Of a stretch of DNA of 64,000 nucleotides, positions 35,804 through 44,916 are shown piece after piece; position 1 is the first letter of the stretch; each line of letters opens with the position of its first letter. A model generated the notes under the pieces. The model saw only the letters and a program-made list of their open reading frames with translations, made no database searches and was not told the origin of the DNA. Origin of the DNA: Glaciecola sp041380235 (GTDB lineage Bacteria; Pseudomonadota; Gammaproteobacteria; Enterobacterales; Alteromonadaceae); assembly GCF_041380235.1 (NCBI RefSeq), contig NZ_JBGIYY010000004.1:186001-250000 (forward strand). Direction: 5' to 3'. Made by a program: the position numbers and the translations under genes.

Positions 35804-37231
35804 ATGCCTGAAACCCATGCCGCTGTAAATTCTTCTCAAACCGCACCTGCCGAACTGCAAAAACTCTACGTCCTTGACACCAATATATTGCTACATGAAC
35901 CTTTAGCGTTTACTAGCTTTAAAGAGCATGACGTTGTGGTGCCTATGACAGTTCTCGAAGAGCTCGACTATATTAAAGACAGCAAAAAAGATGTGGCTCG
36001 TGATGCTAGGGTCTCCATTCGCGCGATGGAAGATTTGTTGCGTGATGCCTCTCCCGAGCAAATGTTGAAGGGCGTGAGTATGAAGGGTTTAGGCTCTGGT
36101 GATGCTTCTCCCACTGGCAGTTTATCGATTTTCGCTGATTTAAGTATGAATAAAACTCAGCAGGTGTTTACCAGTAATGAAAACGACAACCGGATTATAA
36201 ACGCCGCGCTGCATCTTCAAAATCAATATGCACCCCGCGAAGTGGTATTGGTCACTAAAGACATCAACATGCGCTTAAAAGCAAAAGGTGCAGGCATGTC
36301 TAGAGTGCAAGACTATCGAACAGACCAATTAATAAGCGATATCAAGTATTTAAGTAAAGGTTACTATGAGTTTGAAGGCGAGTTTTGGTCGCGGGTAAAG
36401 AGTGTAGAGAGCGTTACTGAAGGTCGAGATACCCTCCATAAAGTAGATAAGCGCATTGTACCTGACCCCTACATCAATGAATTTATTGTTGATGAATCAC
36501 ATACCTTCGCAGGTATTATTGAAGCCATCGATGAGGATACCGTTGATGTACTTGATTTAGGCTATGAGCGATTGATGTCGCGACGAGCATGGGGCATTAC
36601 ACCCAAAAACATTGGTCAAGCGATGGCCTTATATACTCTGCTTGATCCGCACATTGATTTGGTGGTGCTAACAGGCCCTGCTGGCAGTGGTAAGACACTG
36701 TTAGCCTTGGCTGCCGCGCTTGAAATGGTGGTAGAAAATAACATGTATGACAAGATAATAGTGACGCGCTCGACACCAGAGATCGCAGAGTCTATTGGGT
36801 TTCTACCTGGCACTGAAGAAGAAAAAATGGCGCCGTGGCTAGCTGCAATTACCGACTCGCTTGAAGCCTTGCACAAAAATGATGAAAACAGCAAAGGCTC
36901 TATGAGCTATATCATGGAGAAAGCCAACATTCAGTTTAAGTCAGTCAACTTTATGCGTGGTCGAAGTCTGCAAAATGCCATTGTGATATTGGATGAATCA
37001 CAAAATCTGACTGCTTCTCAGCTAAAAACAATTATTACGCGCTGCGGCGAGGGTACCAAACTTATTTGTGCGGGTAACTTGTCACAGATTGATAGCAACT
37101 ATCTCAATGCCTTAACCTCTGGTTTAACCTATATCGTTGAGAAGTTTAAGAATTTTTCGGGCAGCGCCACCATTAGCCTTGATGGCGTTGTACGAAGTCG
37201 CCTAGCAGAATTTGCTGAGAAAGAACTCTAA
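35804..37231 (+). CDS. PIN domain-PhoH family ATPase
   Basis: A 475-residue fusion of an N-terminal PIN ribonuclease-like domain (about residues 20-165: VLDTNILLHEP, LEELDYIK and later acidic residues) to a PhoH-type P-loop ATPase (Walker A GPAGSGKTLLALA near residue 290; Walker B IVILDESQNL near 390). This PIN-PhoH layout (YlaK-type) differs from the shorter PhoH and YbeZ. A role in RNA processing, with the PIN domain as nuclease and PhoH as helicase-like ATPase, is proposed for the family. The ribosome site GGAG precedes the ATG. It overlaps no gene but ends 5 bp before the next. Confidence 0.9.
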   Translation: MPETHAAVNSSQTAPAELQKLYVLDTNILLHEPLAFTSFKEHDVVVPMTVLEELDYIKDSKKDVARDARVSIRAMEDLLRDASPEQMLKGVSMKGLGSGDASPTGSLSIFADLSMNKTQQVFTSNENDNRIINAALHLQNQYAPREVVLVTKDINMRLKAKGAGMSRVQDYRTDQLISDIKYLSKGYYEFEGEFWSRVKSVESVTEGRDTLHKVDKRIVPDPYINEFIVDESHTFAGIIEAIDEDTVDVLDLGYERLMSRRAWGITPKNIGQAMALYTLLDPHIDLVVLTGPAGSGKTLLALAAALEMVVENNMYDKIIVTRSTPEIAESIGFLPGTEEEKMAPWLAAITDSLEALHKNDENSKGSMSYIMEKANIQFKSVNFMRGRSLQNAIVILDESQNLTASQLKTIITRCGEGTKLICAGNLSQIDSNYLNALTSGLTYIVEKFKNFSGSATISLDGVVRSRLAEFAEKEL

Positions 37232-37235
37232 GCAG

Positions 37236-37979
37236 GTGTTGAATCGATGTGTGATGCTAGTAATTGTTTGCTTATTAGCAGCTTGTACTGGGCAATCAGC
37301 AAGTGAGCGGGTGATACCAGACCCAAATCGGCAAAGTGAGTGGCGGCAAGTATCAATAGGTTTTTTTCTAAATGAGGAGTTTAATCCTGACGTACTTGCA
37401 TTTGCTGAAAGTTTAAACACGATGCTGATTTCCAGTACTAGCGAAAATTTGCATGGCGACCAACAGCATCTGCAAGTGTCACAGGAGCCTAAATATCTTT
37501 TACCAGCAGAGTCTAATTTGTCGACAAAGCTGCAGATGCCGTCAAACCCTGCGGCAGCAGAGCGATTGAAACAACGCTTAAAGTTGCATTTGCTGCATCA
37601 ATTTATCAGTTTCCAAGTGCAACATACCAATCGGCTTGATATCCCCGCTTCCTTGAGTAGTACTATTTGGGGTGAGTATAAAAGTGGTCTGGCAGAACTG
37701 AGCCAAGATTATCCGGTGCTGGTGCAAGGTAACTTCCAAATATATGCCGCAGATAATGCTATTGGTGTTTTGGCTTACAGCCGAAGAAATGACCAGAAAC
37801 GAGCATATATTGCATATAACCTTTCTTTTGATGTCCACGAAATGCCGCTACCTTTTGGCTTTATGTCGTCAACAAAAGTTAGTTTGTGGGAGTCTGATGT
37901 TGGTCAGTTGAGAACATTTGTTACGAGCAGCCCTCTGCTGATAAGACCTCTCACAGCAGTCATCGTGCTGGTAGGCTAA
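37236..37979 (+). CDS. Putative lipoprotein of unknown function
   Basis: I do not recognise the family. The N-terminus is a short signal peptide with lipobox LLAAC, so the protein is probably a lipoprotein of about 230 mature residues. The start is uncertain: GTG 37236 keeps a basic residue before the hydrophobic stretch, and GTG 37251, ATG 37254 or TTG 37212 are also in frame; none has a strong ribosome site. The mature part has several beta-type hydrophobic stretches near the C-terminus (FGFMSSTKVSLWESDVG). It follows the PIN-PhoH gene closely and may be cotranscribed. Confidence 0.6.
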   Translation: MLNRCVMLVIVCLLAACTGQSASERVIPDPNRQSEWRQVSIGFFLNEEFNPDVLAFAESLNTMLISSTSENLHGDQQHLQVSQEPKYLLPAESNLSTKLQMPSNPAAAERLKQRLKLHLLHQFISFQVQHTNRLDIPASLSSTIWGEYKSGLAELSQDYPVLVQGNFQIYAADNAIGVLAYSRRNDQKRAYIAYNLSFDVHEMPLPFGFMSSTKVSLWESDVGQLRTFVTSSPLLIRPLTAVIVLVG

Positions 37980-38046
37980 GTCTAAATTTGACCAGCTAAT
38001 TTGAAATCTTCGATTGTGTCGACAAAACAATATAATTAATTTGTGC

Positions 38047-38074
38047 TTGATTCAATTCTGTTTTGTTATACTAT
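38047..38074 (+). promoter_or_regulatory. Candidate promoter of the TonB receptor gene
   Basis: TTGATT (38047-38052) and TACTAT (38069-38074) with a 16-bp spacer. The -10 lies inside the first Zur-type operator, a layout that would give repression. Confidence 0.5.
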
Positions 38075-38078
38075 AACA
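38064..38078. promoter_or_regulatory. Zur-type operator 1
   Basis: TGTTATACTATAACA is a perfect 7-1-7 palindrome that closely matches the gammaproteobacterial Zur box, which is built on TGTTATA-N-TATAACA. It lies 41 bp before the receptor start. Confidence 0.85.
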
Positions 38079-38090
38079 TCCACATTGGAA

Positions 38091-38105
38091 TGTAATACTA
38101 TAACA
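38091..38105. promoter_or_regulatory. Zur-type operator 2
   Basis: TGTAATACTATAACA differs from the first box at one position. Its centre is 27 bp downstream of the first and 13 bp before the start codon, so it may add cooperative repression. Confidence 0.75.
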
Positions 38106-38118
38106 AAAGCATATACTC

Positions 38119-40680
38119 ATGATGAAACGAACAAGCATTGCGACAGCACTTTTACTCTCTTCTTCTTTTACTATGGCCAACACCATCAGCGGCCGTGTCA
38201 TTGATCAAATGGGCAATCCCGTTACAAAAGGGGACGTTCAGGTGATGGGTTCTAACAAGCGTGTAGCCATCGGTAGTGACGGTACCTTTTCTTTCACCAA
38301 TGTGAAACTTGGAAAAGTAGAGCTCCACGTTGGCTCTCCTGATTATATTCACTCAAGCACACCTGTTGTCGTGCTTGAAGGTGGCATTGCCGGTTTAAAT
38401 ATCACAGTCACCAGTTCGAGCATTGAGGTGTTTGATGTGACCGCCAGTGCTTTTCATGCCTCTAATATCGAATCAGCTGCTCCAGTGACTGTACTGGCAG
38501 GTGAAAAATTAAATAATCGGCAGGCTGCTACTCTAGGCGACACTTTGCGCAACGAAGTGGGCGTGCACAGCTCATTTCACGGCGGGGTCGCCAGTACACC
38601 GATTATTCGTGGTTTAGATGGACCGCGTGTATTGATTACGCAAAATGGTATGGACGCTTCTGACGCATCACGTGTGGGTCCTGACCATATGGTGGCAACT
38701 GACACCTCGTCGGCCCAGCAGATTGAGGTGCTTCGTGGGCCGGCTACTTTATTTTATGGCAGTGGCGCGATTGGCGGTGTGGTAAATGTAGTTGACCAGC
38801 GTATTCCGGATAACAATGATGCAGAAGGCGAGTTTGTAATTTCTCGTAATACCGTAAATGCCGAAGAAGGGGTGAGTGGTTTTATCAAGGGCGGTAAGAA
38901 TAACTTCGCGTTTAACGCCCAAGGCTTCTACAGAGACGCCGACAATTATCGTATCCCAGGCTTTGCTGAAAGTGAAGATGCACACGACGACCACGACGAG
39001 CATGATGGCGAGCATGACGAAGATCATGATGACGAGCATGAATTAGGCAGTGAAGGTGTTGTCGAAAGTTCACAGTACCGCAGCAAAGGCTTTACGTTAG
39101 GCTCAAGCTATTTGTTTGAGCAGGGTCATGTAGGTTTATCGGTTCAGCACTTGTCATCTTTATACGGCATTCCTGGTCATGCACATAGTGACGAGCATGA
39201 TGAACACGAAGATGATATGCATGATGATCTTGACGAGATGCATGGTGACGAAGAAGAGATGGTTGTAGCCGACCTTAAACAAAACCGCTATCAGTTAGCC
39301 GGTGAGTTTCAGTTGAGCTCTGAGGCTATTAGTGCAATCAATTTTGGCATGTCTTATACAGATTATACGCACGTAGAAATTGAAAATGGTGAGCCCGGCA
39401 CGCGCTTTACCAACAACTCCTTCGAAACCCGTATAGAAGTTTTACATCAGCCAATTGCTGGTTGGCGAGGTGGGGTAAGTCTTCATACTAAATTAAGCGA
39501 TTTCTCAGCCATTGGAGAGGAGGCATTTACACCAGCCTCTGATACTCGTTCATTTGGTTTAGGTATCATTGAAGAAAAGCATTTTGGTGATGTATTAGTA
39601 CAGTTAGGCGGACGAATAGAACGAGTCGAGATAGATGTTCCTCGCATATTCGCGCCAGATCTAGAAGTGCATGAGCATGATGACGACCATATGGATGAGC
39701 ATATGGATGACCATATGGATGATGATCACGACCACGAGCACAGCGATATTGATTCTGTTGCAGTGGATTTCACGCCATATAGTTTATCGGCCGGTGCAGT
39801 ATGGGACTTCGCTGAAGGCTACAATATTGGTCTGTCTTACGTGCACGCTCAACGAGCGCCATCTGCTGCCGAACTGTTTAGTTTTGGCCCGCATATTGGT
39901 ACGCAGACATATGAAATTGGTGCCCTGTATCAATTAGAAGGTGACGAATTTGAAATAGGAATCGGTGAATTTGAACTTGAAACATCGAACAATTTCGATA
40001 TTTCCTTGCGCAAATTTGCAGGTGATTTTGGCTTTGTAGTCAACGTGTTCTACAACCAAGTTGATGACTACTATTACGGCGCCGATACGGGACTATTTGC
40101 TGAGTTTTCACACGACCATGATGATGAACATTCTGACGAGCATGGCGATGAACATGGCGATGATCACGACGATCATGGTGATGAGCATGAAGGTGAACAC
40201 AGCGACGAGCATTCAGATGAATTACCCGTGTTTGCGTTTGTGAACTCTGATGCGACACTCTACGGGGCTGAGTTTCAGTTCAATTGGAAAGCGACCGAAA
40301 CGCTTACATTTTTCACCCAAGGTGATATCATAAAAACTGACGTTGATACTGACCGCGGCAGCGAGAGTTTGCCACGCACGCCACCAGCACGGCTCACTTT
40401 CGGTGGTGAGTTTAGCAACCAAAACTGGCTAATAGATGCTCAAATTATGCGAGTTATGAGACAAAGCGATATTGCAGAGTTTGAGTCGGCTACGGATGGC
40501 TACACGATGATAGATGCAAACATCTCGTACTTCACTAGTATTCAAGGTTACGATCTTGAGATATTTGCCAAGGGTCGTAATTTAGGTGACGAAGAAGCAC
40601 GCGTACATACTTCTTTCTTAAGAGATCTTGCTCCGCTGCCAGGTCGCTCAGTATTGTTTGGTGTTCGCGCAACGTTCTAA
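38119..40680 (+). CDS. znuD: ZnuD-like TonB-dependent zinc receptor with His-rich loops
   Basis: An 853-residue outer membrane receptor, probably for zinc. After a signal peptide (residues 1-20) there is a small carboxypeptidase-regulatory-like beta domain (about 23-95), a TonB plug (about 115-225, ending in LRGPATLFYGSGAIGGVVNVVD), and a 22-strand barrel ending in the aromatic F. Four extracellular loops carry Asp/His-rich clusters near residues 287-305, 355-378, 517-545 and 663-700, for example DHDEHDGEHDEDHDDEH. Such clusters and the plug are typical of ZnuD-type zinc receptors. Two Zur boxes upstream fit induction under zinc starvation. The natural substrate is inferred. Confidence 0.88.
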   Translation: MMKRTSIATALLLSSSFTMANTISGRVIDQMGNPVTKGDVQVMGSNKRVAIGSDGTFSFTNVKLGKVELHVGSPDYIHSSTPVVVLEGGIAGLNITVTSSSIEVFDVTASAFHASNIESAAPVTVLAGEKLNNRQAATLGDTLRNEVGVHSSFHGGVASTPIIRGLDGPRVLITQNGMDASDASRVGPDHMVATDTSSAQQIEVLRGPATLFYGSGAIGGVVNVVDQRIPDNNDAEGEFVISRNTVNAEEGVSGFIKGGKNNFAFNAQGFYRDADNYRIPGFAESEDAHDDHDEHDGEHDEDHDDEHELGSEGVVESSQYRSKGFTLGSSYLFEQGHVGLSVQHLSSLYGIPGHAHSDEHDEHEDDMHDDLDEMHGDEEEMVVADLKQNRYQLAGEFQLSSEAISAINFGMSYTDYTHVEIENGEPGTRFTNNSFETRIEVLHQPIAGWRGGVSLHTKLSDFSAIGEEAFTPASDTRSFGLGIIEEKHFGDVLVQLGGRIERVEIDVPRIFAPDLEVHEHDDDHMDEHMDDHMDDDHDHEHSDIDSVAVDFTPYSLSAGAVWDFAEGYNIGLSYVHAQRAPSAAELFSFGPHIGTQTYEIGALYQLEGDEFEIGIGEFELETSNNFDISLRKFAGDFGFVVNVFYNQVDDYYYGADTGLFAEFSHDHDDEHSDEHGDEHGDDHDDHGDEHEGEHSDEHSDELPVFAFVNSDATLYGAEFQFNWKATETLTFFTQGDIIKTDVDTDRGSESLPRTPPARLTFGGEFSNQNWLIDAQIMRVMRQSDIAEFESATDGYTMIDANISYFTSIQGYDLEIFAKGRNLGDEEARVHTSFLRDLAPLPGRSVLFGVRATF

Positions 40681-40687
40681 ACGGTTT

Positions 40688-40709
40688 TAGTGCCTGTTTA
40701 CAGGCACTA
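40688..40709 (+). terminator. Hairpin after the zinc receptor gene
   Basis: AGTGCCTG and CAGGCACT form a perfect 8-bp stem with a TTTA loop and a weak ATTTAC tail, eight bases after the stop codon. Confidence 0.5.
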
Positions 40710-40785
40710 TTTACAAAATTTCAAATATATCAATAGTTTTGATTGTAGCGAGCGCAAGTTTAAATTAACCTGTAACCATAGTAAA

Positions 40786-40809
40786 TCTGCGCGAACCGTT
40801 TCGCGCAGA
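40786..40809. promoter_or_regulatory. Perfect 10-bp hairpin just upstream of the cyclase start
   Basis: TCTGCGCGAA and TTCGCGCAGA flank a 4-nt loop, ending six bases before ATG 40816. The position is where a ribosome site should lie, and no Shine-Dalgarno is visible. It could control translation, act as a DNA-binding palindrome, or be an outlying terminator. Confidence 0.6.
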
Positions 40810-40815
40810 CCGTAA

Positions 40816-41952
40816 ATGTTTAATTGGATACAAAAAAGCAGCATGTCTTTAGGGCAACTCGCAATACCCATTTTTATTCTCTTCGTCATCGTTATCGCAA
40901 TGATGGGTTACACCATTTTGCGCTTACGAAACCGTTTAAAGCAACTCACTCGAAATATGCTCGGTAACCTGCCGGAGCTGCATACCGATGAGCAAAGCAC
41001 CGCGGAACCACCGCCGTTTACCGATCGTCGCTTTGTTGACAAAGCTGACGAGGCGCAGCGTCTGATCAAGACGTTTCAAAAATTTGTGCCTAAACAATTC
41101 GTTGACCATATTAAAGGCAAAGACGCTGGATCTTTAGAGCTCGGGATCGCCGCTGCCGACGAAGTTGCTATCTTATTTTGCGACATCAGAGGTTTCACTG
41201 GCCTGTCTGAACAGATGCAGCCACATGAGCTAATGAAATTTCTTAACTCATACTTTTTACGCATGAACGATGCGATCCACCAAAATAATGGGTTTATTGA
41301 TAAATTTATCGGCGACGCTATCATGGCGTTGTTTGATCATCCTGGTGGTAATAATTCCCATAAGGCACTTGATTCAATAAGGGCGGCAATTGATTTGCAG
41401 GCTGCTTTGTTTATGTATAATCAGCAGCGCAATAGCGTCGATTATCCGCCTATCGAAATAGGCGTAGGTGTGCATTTTGGCCCGGTAATTATTGGTACGG
41501 TTGGCTGTGATGACCGCATGGATACTACGGTTATTGGTGATAGCGTAAATATCTCATATCGCCTAGAGTCTCTTGCACCCCGTTACAACGCTGACATCAT
41601 TGTGAGTTGCCAATTGCTAGATCAGCTCTCCTTAGATCAAAAAACCGAAATTGCCTACCGCTTTGTTGACTTTGTTCGGGTTAAAGGTCGTAAAGAGCCG
41701 ATAGAAGTTTACGAGATTTTGAATCACCTACCCAAAGACATTCAATTGTCTCGCTATAAGACAGGGTCGATGATTCAGCAAGGTGTTGAATACCGTAAAC
41801 ATAAAGATTGGAAGGCCGCCATGAAATGTTTCCATGGCGCCCTAATGATCGACCCCGAGGACAGCCTCATCATACATCATATGGAACAGTGCCATCGCAT
41901 GCGTCTTTCCGAGCTTTCAGGCTCGTCTGACGGTGCGCTAAATATGGTTTAG
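40816..41952 (+). CDS. Membrane-anchored class III adenylate cyclase with TPR-like tail
   Basis: A 378-residue protein: a TM segment at about residues 15-36, a linker, a class III cyclase domain at about 110-300, and a TPR-like tail near 325-365 (GVEYRKHKDWKAAMKC). Catalytic positions are intact: metal Asp 123 (FCDIRGF) and Asp 167 (FIGDAIM), purine-recognition Lys 163 and Thr 238, and transition-state Asn 245 and Arg 249 (SVNISYR). The Lys/Thr pair points to adenylate rather than guanylate cyclase. The regulating domain is not obvious. The start has no ribosome site, because a strong hairpin occupies that region; ATG 40843 is an alternative that would remove part of the anchor. Confidence 0.85.
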   Translation: MFNWIQKSSMSLGQLAIPIFILFVIVIAMMGYTILRLRNRLKQLTRNMLGNLPELHTDEQSTAEPPPFTDRRFVDKADEAQRLIKTFQKFVPKQFVDHIKGKDAGSLELGIAAADEVAILFCDIRGFTGLSEQMQPHELMKFLNSYFLRMNDAIHQNNGFIDKFIGDAIMALFDHPGGNNSHKALDSIRAAIDLQAALFMYNQQRNSVDYPPIEIGVGVHFGPVIIGTVGCDDRMDTTVIGDSVNISYRLESLAPRYNADIIVSCQLLDQLSLDQKTEIAYRFVDFVRVKGRKEPIEVYEILNHLPKDIQLSRYKTGSMIQQGVEYRKHKDWKAAMKCFHGALMIDPEDSLIIHHMEQCHRMRLSELSGSSDGALNMV

Positions 41953-42096
41953 AAATTTCAGAATAAGCCGATACCTTTTATATTCGAAGTTGTATGGTTG
42001 TGTTACGTAAGAGGGTATTGTCTAAAATACCCAATCCTCAAGGAACTTATGTTACATATCCATAAGCGCGTCACTTATTGGGTTAATTATTAGCGA

Positions 42097-43272
42097 ATGG
42101 ACACTTCTAGCATACTAATACCAGTTGTCATCATCTTTGGGGTGGTCATTTTGTTGTGGCGTTTAAAAGCGTCTAATCAAGACAACGATTACTCAAATAC
42201 CTTACTGAAAGTCAGAAAAAAACGGAAGGGTACAATTTATGCTGAGCCAAAGTCTCCCGCCAACATGGTTAAAGAGTCAACTGCAAAGAAAGCTCCAGCG
42301 ATAAAGGAAAAGCCGATTGAGGTCCCAGAAGTACCAGAAGACTTTCTTTCTTTAGAGCTCATACACTATTTAGAATTTCAGCGGGAAAATGAAACCGCTA
42401 AAGGCTTTAAGAACTTGCGTAAGCCTCATCCGCTATTGATGTCACTAAGTCGCAGTATCACTGATGCACAAGAGTTAATAAATATCGTGAAAAGTGACCC
42501 AGAATTAGTTGCGATGGTGCTGAACATGGCTAACTCTCCGTTTTTTGGTTTACGCAAAGCAATTACTGATATCAATCATGCAGTTATTTATTTGGGTATT
42601 GCCCAAGTGAAAAACCTAGCGACGCAGTTTGCGATTTCGCAAAGTTTCGCGTTTGAATCGGATAGCCAGAAAGAGGCGTACGAAAGAATATGGAAAACGA
42701 GTTTCCTAGCCAGTGCTATGGCGCTCTATTTAGCTAGAGAAGTTGATTTTGAAAACCCTTCAGAGCTTTCCACGCGTTGTTTGCTGAACTATCTAGGTGA
42801 TATCACTTTACTGTCGATGCAGCCGACCGCCGCAAATTTTTATCTTAACGGTATGCCCTTATTTATGCGCATTAAAGGCATGCAAAGCCTGTTCAAAACA
42901 AATGCTGCAGTAATGGGTGGGATCTTCGGGCAACATCTAAAGCTGCCAGCGGAACTGCATCAAGGGATCGGACTTGGCTACCATCCTATGAAGAATAATT
43001 GGGATAATGTAGATATCACGCCTGAAGAAAAACAAAATATTTTATTTTGCTATGCAGTTTGCCGCGTGGCCGAATATTTTGTCTTAGAAGGTGATGCGAG
43101 CTATTCAAAACTGCCAAGTATCGATTACCAAGTTTCCCACAAACCAGAGTTGTTTAATTTAATTGAACAGCTTGAAGCCTGCGGTTTGGGCAGCCTAAAT
43201 GCGCTGCTGCAAAGTCCTAGAGGCAAAATGAAGCTTTCACAAATGCTGGCCGATTTAAAGAAAAGCGTTTAG
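42097..43272 (+). CDS. Membrane-anchored HDOD domain protein
   Basis: A 391-residue protein with a single TM helix at about residues 5-24, a basic linker (KVRKKRKG then lysine-rich) and an HDOD domain from about 110 to 330. Recognisable segments are VKSDPELVAMVLNMANSPFFG, AVIYLGIAQVKNLATQFAI and the absence of a full HD-GYP metal motif, so no phosphodiesterase activity is predicted. HDOD proteins act in signalling and protein interaction, and the substrate is unknown. A 144-bp gap separates it from the cyclase gene, so a shared promoter is uncertain. A terminator follows. Confidence 0.8.
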   Translation: MDTSSILIPVVIIFGVVILLWRLKASNQDNDYSNTLLKVRKKRKGTIYAEPKSPANMVKESTAKKAPAIKEKPIEVPEVPEDFLSLELIHYLEFQRENETAKGFKNLRKPHPLLMSLSRSITDAQELINIVKSDPELVAMVLNMANSPFFGLRKAITDINHAVIYLGIAQVKNLATQFAISQSFAFESDSQKEAYERIWKTSFLASAMALYLAREVDFENPSELSTRCLLNYLGDITLLSMQPTAANFYLNGMPLFMRIKGMQSLFKTNAAVMGGIFGQHLKLPAELHQGIGLGYHPMKNNWDNVDITPEEKQNILFCYAVCRVAEYFVLEGDASYSKLPSIDYQVSHKPELFNLIEQLEACGLGSLNALLQSPRGKMKLSQMLADLKKSV

Positions 43273-43295
43273 CCCTTAAGGCCTTATCCACAAAA

Positions 43296-43322
43296 AAAAG
43301 GGCGATTCAATCGTCCTTTTTT
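43296..43322. terminator. Bidirectional terminator between the HDOD gene and gor
   Basis: AAAAGGGCGAT and ATCGTCCTTTT pair over 11 bp with one G-T pair around a TCA loop, with A and T runs on both sides. It lies between convergent genes. Confidence 0.9.
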
Positions 43323-43345
43323 GCTTTCTAAAAGTAATATTAGCG

Positions 43346-44704
43346 CTACATGGTCACAAACTCTTCGCCAGAAGTCGGATGAATTGCCACGCAGTTATCA
43401 AAGTCTGCTTTGGTTGCTCCCATTTTCATTGCAACACCGAAACCCTGTAATATTTCGTCCATACCAAAACCAATACCGTGGATACCGACAACTTGTTCAT
43501 TACTGCCGGCGCAGACCAGTTTCATTTTTGTCGCTTGGCGATGACTAGTCACTGCTGTGTACATTGCCGCAAAACTGGAGTTGTAGACCTTCACGTTACT
43601 TTCGCCATAGCGAACTATAGCTTCTTTTTCAGTTAAGCCCATGGTGCCAATGGCCGGATGACTAAACACCACTGTTGGTATGTTGGTGTAATCCATTTTT
43701 GCGTCAGTTTTACCATTGAACAAGCGCTCGGCTAATAAACGTCCGGCTTTTACAGCTACTGGCGTTAATTCCACATTACCTATGTTATCGCCGACGGCAT
43801 ATACCTTGGGTGCGGTAGAGTTTTGATATTCATCAACAATGACATACCCGCGAGCATCAAGCTGAACATCGGTGTTTTCAAGTTTCAATTTGTCGGTCGC
43901 GGGTTCGCGTCCAATGGCCCAAATTAATACATCTGCATCGAGCGCTCGGCCACCATTTAGTTTGATGTGGAGGCTGCCATCGGGTTGCTTTTCAATGGAT
44001 TCGACCTGCGTGTGTGGATGCAGAGTTGGGCCATCTTCTTGCATGATTTCTACAAGCGTGTCAGAAAGCATATCGTCAAAGCTACGCAGTGGCTTTTCGC
44101 GTCTAACCAATAAATGTGTTTCGGTGCCTAAAGAGTGCAACACCCCGGCTAATTCAACCGCAATATATCCTGCGCCTACCACCACGACTCGTTTAGGTTG
44201 CTCTGGGAGGTCAAAAAAACCGTCAGAATCAATACCTAGGTCAGCGCCAGGTAATGGCGGCTTAATTGGCCGCCCGCCAACCGCTATGTTGATATGTTCA
44301 GCAGTATAAATCGTGCCATCAACGTCGATAGTGTGGTTATCAATGAAGGTGGCAAACCCCTTGATCAGTGTCACATTGTTGTTGCCTAACACGCGATCGT
44401 AGGATTGGTGAATGCGATCAATATAGGCGTCGCGACTTTCAACCAGTTTTTGCCAACTGAAGTTATTCACTTTCACGTCAAAACCGTAGTCGGGTGCATA
44501 TTTATGGATGGCTTCTGCAACCTGTGCACCAAACCACATGGCTTTTTTGGGAACGCACCCTACATTTACGCAGGTGCCACCAATCGCTTTTGCCTCAACA
44601 ATGGCAACCTTTTTGCCGTAGCGCGAAGCCCGGTTTGCTGAAGCAATGCCGCCGCTACCGCCGCCAATACTGATATAATCAAAGTGGTTTTCTGAAGTTG
44701 TCAT
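43346..44704 (-). CDS. gor: Glutathione-disulfide reductase
   Basis: FAD- and NADPH-dependent enzyme that keeps glutathione reduced. The 452-residue product (E. coli 450) has GGGSGGIASANRA for FAD binding, the redox cysteines in GGTCVNVGCVPKK near residues 43-55, the NADPH fold GAGYIAVELAG near 175, and the HP catalytic dyad motif HPTSGEEF at the C-terminus. It is divergent from prlC; in E. coli gor also lies near prlC. Confidence 0.96.
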   Translation of the reverse strand: MTTSENHFDYISIGGGSGGIASANRASRYGKKVAIVEAKAIGGTCVNVGCVPKKAMWFGAQVAEAIHKYAPDYGFDVKVNNFSWQKLVESRDAYIDRIHQSYDRVLGNNNVTLIKGFATFIDNHTIDVDGTIYTAEHINIAVGGRPIKPPLPGADLGIDSDGFFDLPEQPKRVVVVGAGYIAVELAGVLHSLGTETHLLVRREKPLRSFDDMLSDTLVEIMQEDGPTLHPHTQVESIEKQPDGSLHIKLNGGRALDADVLIWAIGREPATDKLKLENTDVQLDARGYVIVDEYQNSTAPKVYAVGDNIGNVELTPVAVKAGRLLAERLFNGKTDAKMDYTNIPTVVFSHPAIGTMGLTEKEAIVRYGESNVKVYNSSFAAMYTAVTSHRQATKMKLVCAGSNEQVVGIHGIGFGMDEILQGFGVAMKMGATKADFDNCVAIHPTSGEEFVTM

Positions 44705-44916
44705 AAATGCCCATTGTTGTGTGTTTTAAATAAACTAATGCAATAACTATGCTGATGAGACCTGATTTTTCAAGGTTTCTTTCACTTTTTATATGCTAGT
44801 GCAACGTAAATATAGACTATCTGCGTTAAGGATACCTTGTCTTTTTGTGATCGTCCCCCACCTTTACTACTTATATATTGGGCTTGTTCCCATTCATAGA
44901 CTTTCAGGTATCCTAT

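Noticed and set aside
38970..40230. Repeated GAC/CAT/GAG units looking like a DNA repeat array
   Set aside because: They are codons for the Asp/His/Glu clusters of the receptor loops, with irregular units, not a CRISPR or tandem repeat element.
42013..42032. GGGTATT/AATACCC inverted repeat before the HDOD gene
   Set aside because: Only seven pairs and no T run; too weak to call.
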